10,437 bases of DNA from Methanolinea sp. SDB. Its GTDB lineage: Archaea > Halobacteriota > Methanomicrobia > Methanomicrobiales > Methanospirillaceae. Of this stretch, positions 1 to 7,686 are shown piece by piece. The position numbers were made by a program, and so were the translations under genes. Below the pieces are notes generated by a model that saw only the letters and a list, made by a program, of their open reading frames with translations, searched no databases and was not told the DNA's origin. Location: assembly GCA_001412335.1 (NCBI GenBank), contig LKUF01000450.1:1-10437 (forward strand). The letters run 5' to 3'. Within the stretch, counting starts at the first letter, position 1; each line of letters starts with the position of its first letter.

Positions 1-27
1 CGACAGTAATGTGATCATCTTTATCAT
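1..27 (-). CDS. Start of a further operon gene, cut by the window edge
   Basis: An ATG at 27-25 opens a frame that runs off the window after nine codons (MIKMITLLS). It is preceded by a perfect AGGAGG (41-36 on the minus strand) with 8 nt spacing, which is a strong reason to accept the start. It follows the RND permease by 55 nt in the same direction, so it probably belongs to the same operon. The short hydrophobic N-terminus would suit a signal peptide or membrane anchor, as in an RND adaptor or outer-membrane channel, but nine residues do not allow identification. Confidence 0.6.
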
Positions 28-35
28 GACGGGTA

Positions 36-41
36 CCTCCT
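36..41 (-). promoter_or_regulatory. Ribosome binding site of the edge gene
   Basis: AGGAGG on the minus strand, 8 nt before the ATG at 27. It is the main evidence that a new gene starts here, because only nine codons are visible. The rest of the 55-nt gap between it and the RND stop is A/T-rich and shows no convincing terminator hairpin, so read-through from the RND gene is expected. Confidence 0.6.
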
Positions 42-82
42 GTCATCATTATTTTCCTTTTTTGTTTTTTCAAAAGACCCCA

Positions 83-3000
83 TCATTGAACAGCCCCCTT
101 CCCCTTAACGAGATGGGCAATCTTCTCTTTCCAGTCGTCGAACATATCGTAGGCAGCGGGAACGACGGCCAAGGTAAGGAAAAGCGAAGTCAGAAGTCCC
201 CCGATCAGCGTGATTCCCATCGGGGCGCGCAGATCAGCGCCTTCCCCGATGCCGAGCGCTACGGGCAGCATGCCGAATACCATGGCGAAGGTGGTCATCA
301 GGATGGGGCGCAGCCGGATGGGCCCTGCCTGCAGAATGGCCTCACGCCGGGACAGGCCCCGTTCACGCAGTGTGTTGGTATAGTCGACAAGGAGGATAGC
401 GTTCTTTTTGACCAGGCCCATGAGGAGGACGAGACCGATGAAACTCACGATGCTCAGGGATTTTCCGAAGATCAGGAGCGCGACGAAAGCCCCGATGAAC
501 GAAAGCGGCATGGACAAAAGAATTGTAACGGGATCGATGAGGCTTTCAAACTGCGACGCCAGAACCATATACGCAAGCAGGATCCCCAGGAGAAGAGCAA
601 ACATGAGGTACCGGAAAGATTTTCCCATTTCTTCAGCCTCTCCCGTGTAGCCGGCGGTGTATCCGGGCGGCAGGATTCTTGCGGATATGGCATCGAGCTC
701 CTCCATGGCCTCGCCCAACGGCTTGCCTTCCAGGTTGGCAAATATCCAGATGGTACGCTGCCGGTCCTTCCGCGAAATACTGCTTGGGCCACCCCCCTCT
801 TCAATGGTAATGATATTGTTTAGCTCTACGAGCTTTCCGTCCACAGCCCGGACATATAGCCGACTGATGTCGGAGGGGCTCATCCTGTCTTTCGGGTTCA
901 GTCTCATCCTGACATCATATCGTCTTCCCTTTACCGTATCCTTGAATTTCGTCACATCAACCTCGCCGGACATGAGGAGATTTACCGCTTCCGTAATGGA
1001 GGCTACGCTGACTCCCATATTCGTCGCCTTTTCCCGGTCAATGTAAACGCTTAACTCCGGTTTGCCTGCCTCGATGGATGTGTCGATATCCACGACACCT
1101 TTTACCTTGGAAAATTCAGTGACAATGGCCTTGACATATGTTCTGAGTTCATCGATGGAACCGCCCCGGATGGAATACTGAATGGGAACATTCCGGATTC
1201 CGCCTCCGAGAATGGCAACCTCTTCGATCGTGCTTTTCAGGCCCGGGATTGCGGCAAACGCCTTCCGAAGCTCCGCCATGATTTCCTGCTGAGATTTGTC
1301 TCTCTCGGATCTCGGTTTCAGGCTGGTCTGAATAAAGGCCTTGTTAATCTGTGACATTCTCCCCTGTCCCGCCCCCTGACCAAAGAAAACCGCCGTGACT
1401 TCGGGCATAGACCGGACAACCCGCTCTGCCCGACTAAACAGCGCCCCGGCGTGTTCCACGGAATAATCAATGGGCGCTTCCATCCGGATCATGAACTGGC
1501 TCTGGTCTTCGCTTGGTTTGAATTCTTTGCCGATGAACCGGGTAATCCACAGGCTGAAGATAAAAAGGATGAGCGCGCCGATGAGGACACTCCGGCGATG
1601 GTCGAGACTGAACGTCAGAACGGGTCGATAGGCCTTTTCGATTTTTTTGTATCCGCGCTCCAGTTTTTCCCCGATCCGCGCCATGGACCCACCCCGGGTT
1701 GCGCCTTGAGGGGCGTCCTTTTTTCGGGGACGGAGCAAAATTGACGAAAGCATGGGTGTCAAGGTAACCGACACGAGGAGCGAAACGAGGATGGAAAAGA
1801 CGACGGTCAGGGAGAACTGCATGAAGAACCTCCCGATGATTCCCTTCATAAAGGCAACGGGCAGAAAAATGACCACTATGGCGAGGGTTGTCGCCATGAC
1901 CGCGGGCCCGATCTCGCCGGTGGCGAAGGATGCGGCCTCTTTTGGTGACATTCCGTCTTCGATGTGGCGGTAGATATTCTCGATGACGATGATGGCATCG
2001 TCGATGAGAATACCGACAGACAGGGTCAGGGCCAGCATCGTCAGATTGTTGAAGGTGAAATCGAACATCCTCATGACCGCGAAGGTGGAGACGATCGAAA
2101 CAGGCAGGGCAACCGCGCTGATCAGGGTGGTGCGGAAGTTTCTCAGAAAGACGAAAACTGCGATGATCGCCAGGATCGATCCCAGGATCAGATGCTCTTT
2201 CACCTGATCCATTGACTGCTTGATAAATACCGACTGGTCGAAGGCGATCCGGATGTCTATGCCCGGCGGCAGGCTTTTCCTGATGCGCTCGACTTCTTCC
2301 TTAACCCGGTCGATGACCTGGACGGTATTGGTGCCGGTCTGCTTCTGGATGCCGATACCGACGGAAGAAACGCCGTTAAAACGTGCATACGAACGTCTTT
2401 CCTGCGTTCCGTCTTCGGCCCTGCCGATATCTCTCAACCGCACGGTAGCATCGGCATGAGAGATGATAATGAGATCATTAAAAGAGGAGATATCCTGCAG
2501 CGCCCCCTTGACCTTGATGGAGTATTCCTTCGTTAAGCTCTCGATGCGTCCACCCGGCATTTCGATATTTTCCCGCTTCAAGGCTGCAGCAACATCGCCC
2601 GGCGCGACCCCGTAAGCCGCAAGTTTGTCTCTGTCGAGCCAGATCCGTATCTGCCGCTTCTGCATACCTGCCAGGCTCAGAGCGCCGACACCCTGGATTT
2701 TCTGCAACTGTTCCTTGAGGCTTTCATCCACATAGGTTGACAGATCGCGTTGAGACTTTTCCCCTGTCAGGGCCAGCCACAAAACGGGTGTGGCATCGAT
2801 GTTGACCTTCTGGATGACAGGTTCGATGATATCGTCCGGAAGCTGGGAACGGACGGCGGAAATCTGCTCCCGTACATCCTGGATGGCAAGATCGATGTCG
2901 CGTTCCAGTTCAAATTCCACGATCACGCTGGATACCCCGTCAATGCTCAGCGAGTTGATCGTTTTCACCCCGTTGATTGAACTGATCGCTTCCTCGATTT

Positions 3001-3196
3001 TATCCGTTACATCGACATCCATGATTTCGGGGCTTGCCCCGGCCAAACCGGTCGTGATGTTGACGAGGGGAAATTCCACTTTGGGAAAGAGATCAACGCC
3101 GATCGCCGGATAGCTTACCAGGCCCAGAACGACCAAGGCGAGAATGAACATGGTGGCAAGAACGGGGCGTTTGATCGAAGTATCAGAAATCCACAT
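83..3196 (-). CDS. RND-family efflux permease (AcrB/HAE1 type), inner membrane
   Basis: A 1037-residue protein, the usual size for a proton-driven AcrB-type pump that works as a trimer with a periplasmic adaptor and an outer-membrane channel. The N-terminus MWISDTSIKRPVLATMF is typical of the family: a first membrane helix followed by a large periplasmic loop. The proton-relay residues of AcrB are all in place: the DD pair in GILIDDAIIVIENI (about 399-400), the Lys in LVKKNAILLVDY (about 931), and the Arg and Thr in RLRPILMT (about 961 and 968). Two six-helix halves and two periplasmic loops are visible, so it looks intact. An upstream in-frame ATG at 3238 would add 14 residues and overlap the previous gene; I prefer 3196 because the family N-terminus begins there. 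AGGA lies about 12 nt upstream and the preceding stop is 10 nt away. The substrate is unknown. No adaptor gene is complete in the window; the gene starting at 27 could be one. Confidence 0.93.
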   Translation of the reverse strand: MWISDTSIKRPVLATMFILALVVLGLVSYPAIGVDLFPKVEFPLVNITTGLAGASPEIMDVDVTDKIEEAISSINGVKTINSLSIDGVSSVIVEFELERDIDLAIQDVREQISAVRSQLPDDIIEPVIQKVNIDATPVLWLALTGEKSQRDLSTYVDESLKEQLQKIQGVGALSLAGMQKRQIRIWLDRDKLAAYGVAPGDVAAALKRENIEMPGGRIESLTKEYSIKVKGALQDISSFNDLIIISHADATVRLRDIGRAEDGTQERRSYARFNGVSSVGIGIQKQTGTNTVQVIDRVKEEVERIRKSLPPGIDIRIAFDQSVFIKQSMDQVKEHLILGSILAIIAVFVFLRNFRTTLISAVALPVSIVSTFAVMRMFDFTFNNLTMLALTLSVGILIDDAIIVIENIYRHIEDGMSPKEAASFATGEIGPAVMATTLAIVVIFLPVAFMKGIIGRFFMQFSLTVVFSILVSLLVSVTLTPMLSSILLRPRKKDAPQGATRGGSMARIGEKLERGYKKIEKAYRPVLTFSLDHRRSVLIGALILFIFSLWITRFIGKEFKPSEDQSQFMIRMEAPIDYSVEHAGALFSRAERVVRSMPEVTAVFFGQGAGQGRMSQINKAFIQTSLKPRSERDKSQQEIMAELRKAFAAIPGLKSTIEEVAILGGGIRNVPIQYSIRGGSIDELRTYVKAIVTEFSKVKGVVDIDTSIEAGKPELSVYIDREKATNMGVSVASITEAVNLLMSGEVDVTKFKDTVKGRRYDVRMRLNPKDRMSPSDISRLYVRAVDGKLVELNNIITIEEGGGPSSISRKDRQRTIWIFANLEGKPLGEAMEELDAISARILPPGYTAGYTGEAEEMGKSFRYLMFALLLGILLAYMVLASQFESLIDPVTILLSMPLSFIGAFVALLIFGKSLSIVSFIGLVLLMGLVKKNAILLVDYTNTLRERGLSRREAILQAGPIRLRPILMTTFAMVFGMLPVALGIGEGADLRAPMGITLIGGLLTSLFLTLAVVPAAYDMFDDWKEKIAHLVKGKGAVQ

Positions 3197-3206
3197 GATG
3201 ACGTAA

Positions 3207-4403
3207 TTATCCTTTCTTGGCGTCTGTATTTGAGGCAATCAATCCCTGCTGGATATGCTCCATCAGCGTCTCCAGCCGTTCACGACTTGCCAGAACGTTC
3301 GGCATGGAGTAGATCAGCGTCATATCGTCATCGCCGTTGCACATGCCGATAAAGATGGGGGAGTATTCCTGACCGGGAGGAATGCCCCAGGTATATTTGC
3401 CTTCAAAACCACCGCCACTGTAAACCGGAATCCGTCCCATATTGGTAAGAACCCCGGAGTTGGGATAGCGTCCTGTGCGGTTCTTGGTGGCGATGTTGCT
3501 AACGATAAATTTTTTTAGCATCCAGAGGGGTAAAAAGCGGATCGGACGGTCACCCCAATAGATCATGCCGTCATGCCGCGCTTCCAGCTGACGCTTGATG
3601 TCCTTACTCACATCAGCCGGCGTGGTGGACGGGCTGATTTCCGCATAGATCAGGTTGGTCAGGTTGCCGGTCGAACGCAATCCCTCAACCCTGGCGCGCA
3701 TATCCACTGGGATGGCCACGCGGAACTTGCCCTCTTGATATCGCCATGCTTCCCTGGCAAGCAGAATGGCCACCTGTCCGATGACGTTGCTGTAACGTCC
3801 CGGATAGCGTCGTCGGCGCCAGATCACACCGGGCTGGTCGCCTTGCGGCATACCGGTCGGAGCGATGAATTCCGGAACGGGCCCCTTGCGGCCTTTTTTC
3901 TGAAAGGTCGCCGCAATCTCAAATTCGGTGATACGCGAATCCGATCCGAGGGGATCTTCGCCGCGCAGACAGCGGAAAATGTCTTCCACCCAGGTTACGG
4001 TGCCCCGGCCATCCATGGTGGCGTGCATGGTACGGAAGACAACGCGTAGCGGGTTGCCGTGGATAAGGACAACTTCAGAGGTTGGTCCCTCAAAAGGATT
4101 CAGGGTTTCCCGCAGTCGCGCCGGTGCTCCTTCCGGACCCAGACCGTCCCAGGAGGAACCATCCACCTCGATCACCGGCGGGATTTTACCGGTATCGACG
4201 AGACGGGCAAGGGCCGTGATGCCCTTGACGACAACACGGCTCCCCGGATTGGCTTCGGATGCGATCTTGACAGCTTCCCGCCATTTAGGAAGGTCAAAGT
4301 ATCCGGTCCCTTCCCAGAAGAGCTGGTTGAGAAACGGCGGACAGCATTCGTTGTAAACCACATACGCTCGTTCGGTGGAACTCAATTGCCGTGAATAGAC
4401 CAT
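3207..4403 (-). CDS. Condensation-domain/PapA-like acyltransferase, copy 2 (MHxxxDG variant)
   Basis: A 398-residue cytosolic protein with no signal peptide or membrane segment. It resembles the chloramphenicol-acetyltransferase-like fold shared by NRPS condensation domains, PapA proteins and wax-ester/alcohol acyltransferases. The catalytic motif region reads RTMHATMDGRG (about 124-134), so the second, catalytic His and the DG of HHxxxDG are kept while the first His is Met. A mid-protein IPVDMR stretch matches the structural PVnxR region of these enzymes, and the C-terminal half carries a GGGFEGKYTWGIPPG segment where condensation folds have DFGWG. It is clearly paralogous to the gene before it (shared SEANPG, IPPV.EVDG, HIAPTG-like, WRRR, AWRY and PVDMR blocks). 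I chose the ATG at 4403 because AGGAGG lies 9 nt upstream and the paralogue starts at the same point. A longer frame begins at 4484 but overlaps the previous gene by 62 nt. The acyl donor and acceptor are unknown. Confidence 0.75.
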   Translation of the reverse strand: MVYSRQLSSTERAYVVYNECCPPFLNQLFWEGTGYFDLPKWREAVKIASEANPGSRVVVKGITALARLVDTGKIPPVIEVDGSSWDGLGPEGAPARLRETLNPFEGPTSEVVLIHGNPLRVVFRTMHATMDGRGTVTWVEDIFRCLRGEDPLGSDSRITEFEIAATFQKKGRKGPVPEFIAPTGMPQGDQPGVIWRRRRYPGRYSNVIGQVAILLAREAWRYQEGKFRVAIPVDMRARVEGLRSTGNLTNLIYAEISPSTTPADVSKDIKRQLEARHDGMIYWGDRPIRFLPLWMLKKFIVSNIATKNRTGRYPNSGVLTNMGRIPVYSGGGFEGKYTWGIPPGQEYSPIFIGMCNGDDDMTLIYSMPNVLASRERLETLMEHIQQGLIASNTDAKKG

Positions 4404-4422
4404 CGACTGTATCCTCCTCTTA

Positions 4423-5610
4423 TCATTCTGCTCGTTCAAGCCCTCTGGCCATTCTCTGCAGAATATCTTCAATTCTGCCTTCACTGGCCAGAACTTTGGG
4501 CATGGATAGGGTTAGTTCTGAACCGCCTTCATAACCCGCCATCACCAGAAAAAACGGATAGTATTCGGTCGCCGGCGGAATAATCCAGAATGCCCGTGCA
4601 GTAAACCCCGCACCACTGAATCTATTCAGATCGACCCGGCCCAGGTTGGAAAGGATACCGGAAAGGCTGTAGATGCCCCGCTCGTGACGGTTAAGAATAA
4701 TTTTTTTTATCTTGTGCTGCATTAACCACAGCGGCATGTATTCCAGACGCTCGTCTCCCCTGGACAGTCTGCCTTCATCGCCCTGACTGATCTGCCGGGT
4801 AATGTCCCGGACGATTTCATCCGGAGTTGTTTTCTTGTTCACCTCTATATATAAGGCGAAAGAAAGATTTGCCGTACTGAACAGCCCCGGTTTGCGGGGC
4901 CTCATGTCTACGGGAATGCCGAAACGGACAACCCCCTCACCATACCGCCAGGCCTCCTCAGCCGCCAAGCGGGCGCATCGTGCCAGCAGATTGGGTATCT
5001 TGCGCTTGATGGAGCGGCGTCTCCACGTCACGCCGGATTCATTCCCTTTCGGACGACCCGTGGGAGCGATATGCTCTGTGGGAAAAGGAGTGCGAAGTTG
5101 ATTCTGAAAACTTCTGCACATTTCCACATCCGTCATGTTCGAATTGGAACCGATAACCGTTTCCCCGCGTAGGACCCGGAAGACTTCCTCGGCCCAGAAT
5201 AAGGTGCCACGTCCATCGCACACGCCGTGATGAGCGCGAAACATCACCCGCGGGATGGGACCCTGGATTAAAACAATCTCGCAGGTTGGACCTTCACGAT
5301 AGGAAAGAGGTTCTTGAAACCACGGCGCACTCTCCGGGCCCATTCCATTCCAGTTGCTTCCGTCCACTTCACGCACGGGAGGGGAAATTCCCGAATCGAC
5401 CCAGCGGCTCCAGCCCAGATGGCCTTTGAGAATCAGACGTGTACCCGGATTGGCTTCGGAGGCAACTTCGGCTGCCTTGCGCCATCGTTCAGGGTCGAGT
5501 GTTCCCTCGCCATCAAAGATAAACTGATTGACCGTGGGTGGGCAGATCAGATTGAATGCCACAAATGCCCGTTCATTGAATGTCATCCTTCGCGTATAAC
5601 GTTTCTTCAT
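4423..5610 (-). CDS. Condensation-domain/PapA-like acyltransferase, copy 1 (canonical HHxxxDG)
   Basis: A 395-residue soluble protein, the size of a stand-alone condensation or PapA-type enzyme, which joins an acyl group to a hydroxyl or amine. The full catalytic motif HHGVCDG is present at about 127-133 within FRAHHGVCDGRGT, the IPVDMR block lies near residue 238, and an FSGAGF...WIIPPA segment takes the place of the usual DFGWG latch region. Paralogous to the next gene along its whole length, so the pair arose by tandem duplication or acts as a heteromer. The start codon overlaps the stop of the upstream gene as ATGA, with AGGGAG 9 nt upstream; translational coupling is likely. An internal ATG at codon 9 is a possible alternative start. 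A run of eight A residues (4708-4701) sits inside the coding sequence. No adenylation or carrier domain is attached, which argues against a conventional NRPS. Substrates unknown. Confidence 0.8.
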   Translation of the reverse strand: MKKRYTRRMTFNERAFVAFNLICPPTVNQFIFDGEGTLDPERWRKAAEVASEANPGTRLILKGHLGWSRWVDSGISPPVREVDGSNWNGMGPESAPWFQEPLSYREGPTCEIVLIQGPIPRVMFRAHHGVCDGRGTLFWAEEVFRVLRGETVIGSNSNMTDVEMCRSFQNQLRTPFPTEHIAPTGRPKGNESGVTWRRRSIKRKIPNLLARCARLAAEEAWRYGEGVVRFGIPVDMRPRKPGLFSTANLSFALYIEVNKKTTPDEIVRDITRQISQGDEGRLSRGDERLEYMPLWLMQHKIKKIILNRHERGIYSLSGILSNLGRVDLNRFSGAGFTARAFWIIPPATEYYPFFLVMAGYEGGSELTLSMPKVLASEGRIEDILQRMARGLERAE

Positions 5611-6551
5611 CGCGTCCGGCTCCCTGCCGATTTTTCATCTGCTTCAGGGTTTTTCTTCTTCCTGGAACCGAAGTCTGGTTCATCAAGATTCATCGTAGCA
5701 CGCACTATGGCACTGACCAGCGCGGCGGTGGCCTCCAGTGTCTTGGGGGTTCGTGCTGAACGGGGTATCTCCATATGGAGTGCACGGTCCATTTGCCCGG
5801 TGGAGATGTAACCGATTTTCTTGTTGCAACCTGCCCCGAAGAAGACCTTATCAATGGGTTCTACACGCAGCGCCAGTTCGGGGTAGGCCGGATATAACGC
5901 TTTGGCCTGCGAGAGAAAAGCAGGAAACTGCTCTTTCAATTGCCGGGCTTCTTCCATCGTGATTCCTGTGGTGGCGATTTCCAGCCGGTTCAGGAACGCG
6001 AGACTTGTGTGTCCGTGGATTTCGACATAAAGCCGCAGTGTCTTGCCATTACAACTTTTACCGACCAGACGGACATAATGGTCGTAGACACCCCTGGCCC
6101 GTTCGGTACGCCGTTCGTGTTCGCACGTGCGTCCCGCCCCTTCAGTAGGCCGGTTGACATTGACCCGTGATGCTCCCGAAGAAAAACCGCGGGCTACGAT
6201 GTAACCTGCGCCGAGCACCCGCGCCACGTCTTTGGCCAGAACATCCGTGTGAATGTCATAAGTGCCATGCGGCGCCGCAATAATGATCCCCTGCTTCGCG
6301 GATTGGGTTTCAAAGTCGCCGAAGGCATGCTCAAAACGTTCACGGGCGACGGCGGATTGAAAACTCCATGCAATACCCAACATCACAACCGACAGGCGTA
6401 ATGCCGAAAACCCTATCCGGTCACATCCCATGTCCCGTTTAGAGAAGGTGGTGACGGAATCAATGTTTTTCCGGTAAAACTTTTCATTGCAGGACATGCA
6501 TCTATTACCGACTTTCCGTAAGAGGGAATATGGTGCGGGCCTGCTGATCAT
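5607..6551 (-). CDS. Exported N-formylglutamate-amidohydrolase-like protein
   Basis: A 314-residue frame whose core resembles the zinc-dependent N-formylglutamate amidohydrolase family. It has IIIAAPHGTYDIHTD (His95 and Asp99), then SRVNVNRP (133-134 Asn-Arg) where that family has an R.x.D.NR motif, and LRLYVEIHGH (Glu177, His179, His181) as a second likely metal-binding strand. Residues 41-69 (from MGCDRIGFSALR through the hydrophobic stretch ending in SAVA) look like a signal peptide with cleavage after Ala, so the enzyme probably acts in the periplasm or is secreted. The start is uncertain. The ATG at 6551 is 5 nt after the upstream stop with AGGA 12 nt ahead, but it places 40 residues before the signal peptide. 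The ATG at 6431 gives an ordinary signal peptide but has no good ribosome binding site. The C-terminus is a Lys/Arg-rich tail. The true substrate is unknown; amide or peptide hydrolysis is inferred from the family only. Confidence 0.62.
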   Translation of the reverse strand: MISRPAPYSLLRKVGNRCMSCNEKFYRKNIDSVTTFSKRDMGCDRIGFSALRLSVVMLGIAWSFQSAVARERFEHAFGDFETQSAKQGIIIAAPHGTYDIHTDVLAKDVARVLGAGYIVARGFSSGASRVNVNRPTEGAGRTCEHERRTERARGVYDHYVRLVGKSCNGKTLRLYVEIHGHTSLAFLNRLEIATTGITMEEARQLKEQFPAFLSQAKALYPAYPELALRVEPIDKVFFGAGCNKKIGYISTGQMDRALHMEIPRSARTPKTLEATAALVSAIVRATMNLDEPDFGSRKKKNPEADEKSAGSRTR

Positions 6552-6556
6552 TTTTT

Positions 6557-7585
6557 TTATATTTCCTGTTTGTTAATATCGACTTCTCCCGTGGGAAGAC
6601 CCTTGATGTGTTTTGCAAAGGACAAACCAATCAGGTAGCGCAGCACCAGGATGGAGGTTGTATAGGTAAGTCCAAAGGCCATGATATCCATGTTTGTCCC
6701 GTAATCCTTAAATAAAATAAGCATCGTTGCCTGTGCCGTGCCAAAGCCGCCCGGAGCGATGGGCAGACTGATGACGAGAAGGATAATCGGAACATACGCG
6801 ATGAGAGCAATAAGCGGGATCTGCATGTTGAATGCCCTGACCGCGACATAGAAGAAAACGATAAAGAAGGCGTAGTACATGATGCGCCAGAACAGGAGGA
6901 TGCCATAGGTTCGCCAGGGCGCTTCGTGGAATACCTTAAGAAGGTTCAGGTTCTTGATTTTGAGCGCCAGACCGCGGGATGGCAGCCTTTTCAGGACGAT
7001 AATGAACAGGAGATCCAGGATGGCAAAGCCGATAAAGAAGAACAGCAAATTTCGGAGCAATGCCGATGCCGGGGACAGAATAATCAGACCGATGATGGCC
7101 ATGTAGACCAGAGCTTTTTGGGTAATGCCATTGAAGAATGTCATTAGCCCCGTCGACCGCATCACCGGAACACCGAGATGTTTTTTCAGATAGTAAATCA
7201 AGACCCCCATGCCCACGCTGTAATCGATCGTCATGATGAGATAAGTAACGCCGCGTAGGATGAAGGCGTTTTTCCAGGAAAGAGGATACTGAAAATGTCT
7301 AAGAGTCTCGGCAAGATTCTGTGTGTCCAGCAGGAAAGTGGCAATGATCAGGATAAGCACGGAGGGAACATAGATCGTCATGTCCGCGTTCATCAGAGCG
7401 TTGAAACACTGGCGGATATCAATATACCAAAATAGATAAATGAGGATCGCACAGGAAACCGCCATTGGCAGCAGCCGCTTCCAGGTTTTGAGATTCAAGA
7501 GAAAAGGGCGAACCTTTTCCTCATGCGCAAGGTGCATCTCCCCCATTAAAGCTTGAGCATTTGATATTTTGCCTGTGTTTTCCAT
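6557..7585 (-). CDS. Flippase-like membrane protein (LPG synthase TM / UPF0104 family)
   Basis: A 342-residue, very hydrophobic protein with about seven to eight membrane segments after a 35-residue cytosolic N-terminus; segments are seen around 40-55, 70-87, 115-133, 155-171, 178-197, 228-250, 257-275 and 303-323. The conserved block LPIAPGGFGTAQATMLILF (274-292) is the signature of the lysylphosphatidylglycerol synthase transmembrane / flippase-like family (COG0392). Family members include the flippase half of MprF, without the aminoacyl-transferase half, which is absent here too. The likely role is moving a lipid or lipid-linked molecule across the inner membrane. It is the first gene of the compact set, and the exported amidohydrolase starts 5 nt after its stop. 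Its own ribosome binding site is poor: GGGA only 4 nt before ATG 7585. In-frame ATGs at codons 14 and 17 are alternatives. Confidence 0.8.
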   Translation of the reverse strand: MENTGKISNAQALMGEMHLAHEEKVRPFLLNLKTWKRLLPMAVSCAILIYLFWYIDIRQCFNALMNADMTIYVPSVLILIIATFLLDTQNLAETLRHFQYPLSWKNAFILRGVTYLIMTIDYSVGMGVLIYYLKKHLGVPVMRSTGLMTFFNGITQKALVYMAIIGLIILSPASALLRNLLFFFIGFAILDLLFIIVLKRLPSRGLALKIKNLNLLKVFHEAPWRTYGILLFWRIMYYAFFIVFFYVAVRAFNMQIPLIALIAYVPIILLVISLPIAPGGFGTAQATMLILFKDYGTNMDIMAFGLTYTTSILVLRYLIGLSFAKHIKGLPTGEVDINKQEI

Positions 7586-7627
7586 CTAATCCCATTGAGA
7601 AACTCTTATTCGGGGAACTTTTGCAAT

Positions 7628-7664
7628 AGAACAAGGGGAACAGCTCTGCCGTTCCCCTTGTTCT
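7628..7664 (-). terminator. Strong hairpin after the Ntn-hydrolase gene, probable terminator
   Basis: A perfect inverted repeat with 14-bp arms: 7628-7641 pairs with 7651-7664 around a 9-nt loop, core GAACAAGGGGAAC. It begins 22 nt after the stop of the gene ending at 7687. No T-run follows on the minus strand (TATTGCAAAAG comes next), nor on the plus strand, so it is not a textbook intrinsic terminator. It may end transcription partially or protect the 3' end of the upstream message. The remainder of the 7586-7686 gap shows no clear promoter for the flippase gene. Confidence 0.55.
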
Positions 7665-7686
7665 CCGTCAGGATATCATAGATATA

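Noticed and set aside
11..823. Long plus-strand open frame (270 codons) opposite the RND gene
   Set aside because: It lies antisense to the well-conserved C-terminal part of the RND permease, has low-complexity polar content and no family resemblance; the RND frame explains the region.
3197..3238. N-terminal extension of the RND permease to the ATG at 3238
   Set aside because: It adds 14 polar residues not typical of the family and overlaps the end of the preceding gene; the family N-terminus starts at the ATG at 3196.
4404..4484. N-terminal extension of the second acyltransferase to 4484
   Set aside because: It overlaps the upstream paralogue by 62 nt, while the ATG at 4403 has AGGAGG 9 nt upstream and aligns with the paralogue start.
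3207..5610. Conventional NRPS module
   Set aside because: No adenylation, thiolation or thioesterase domains occur; the two proteins are stand-alone enzymes of about 395 residues.
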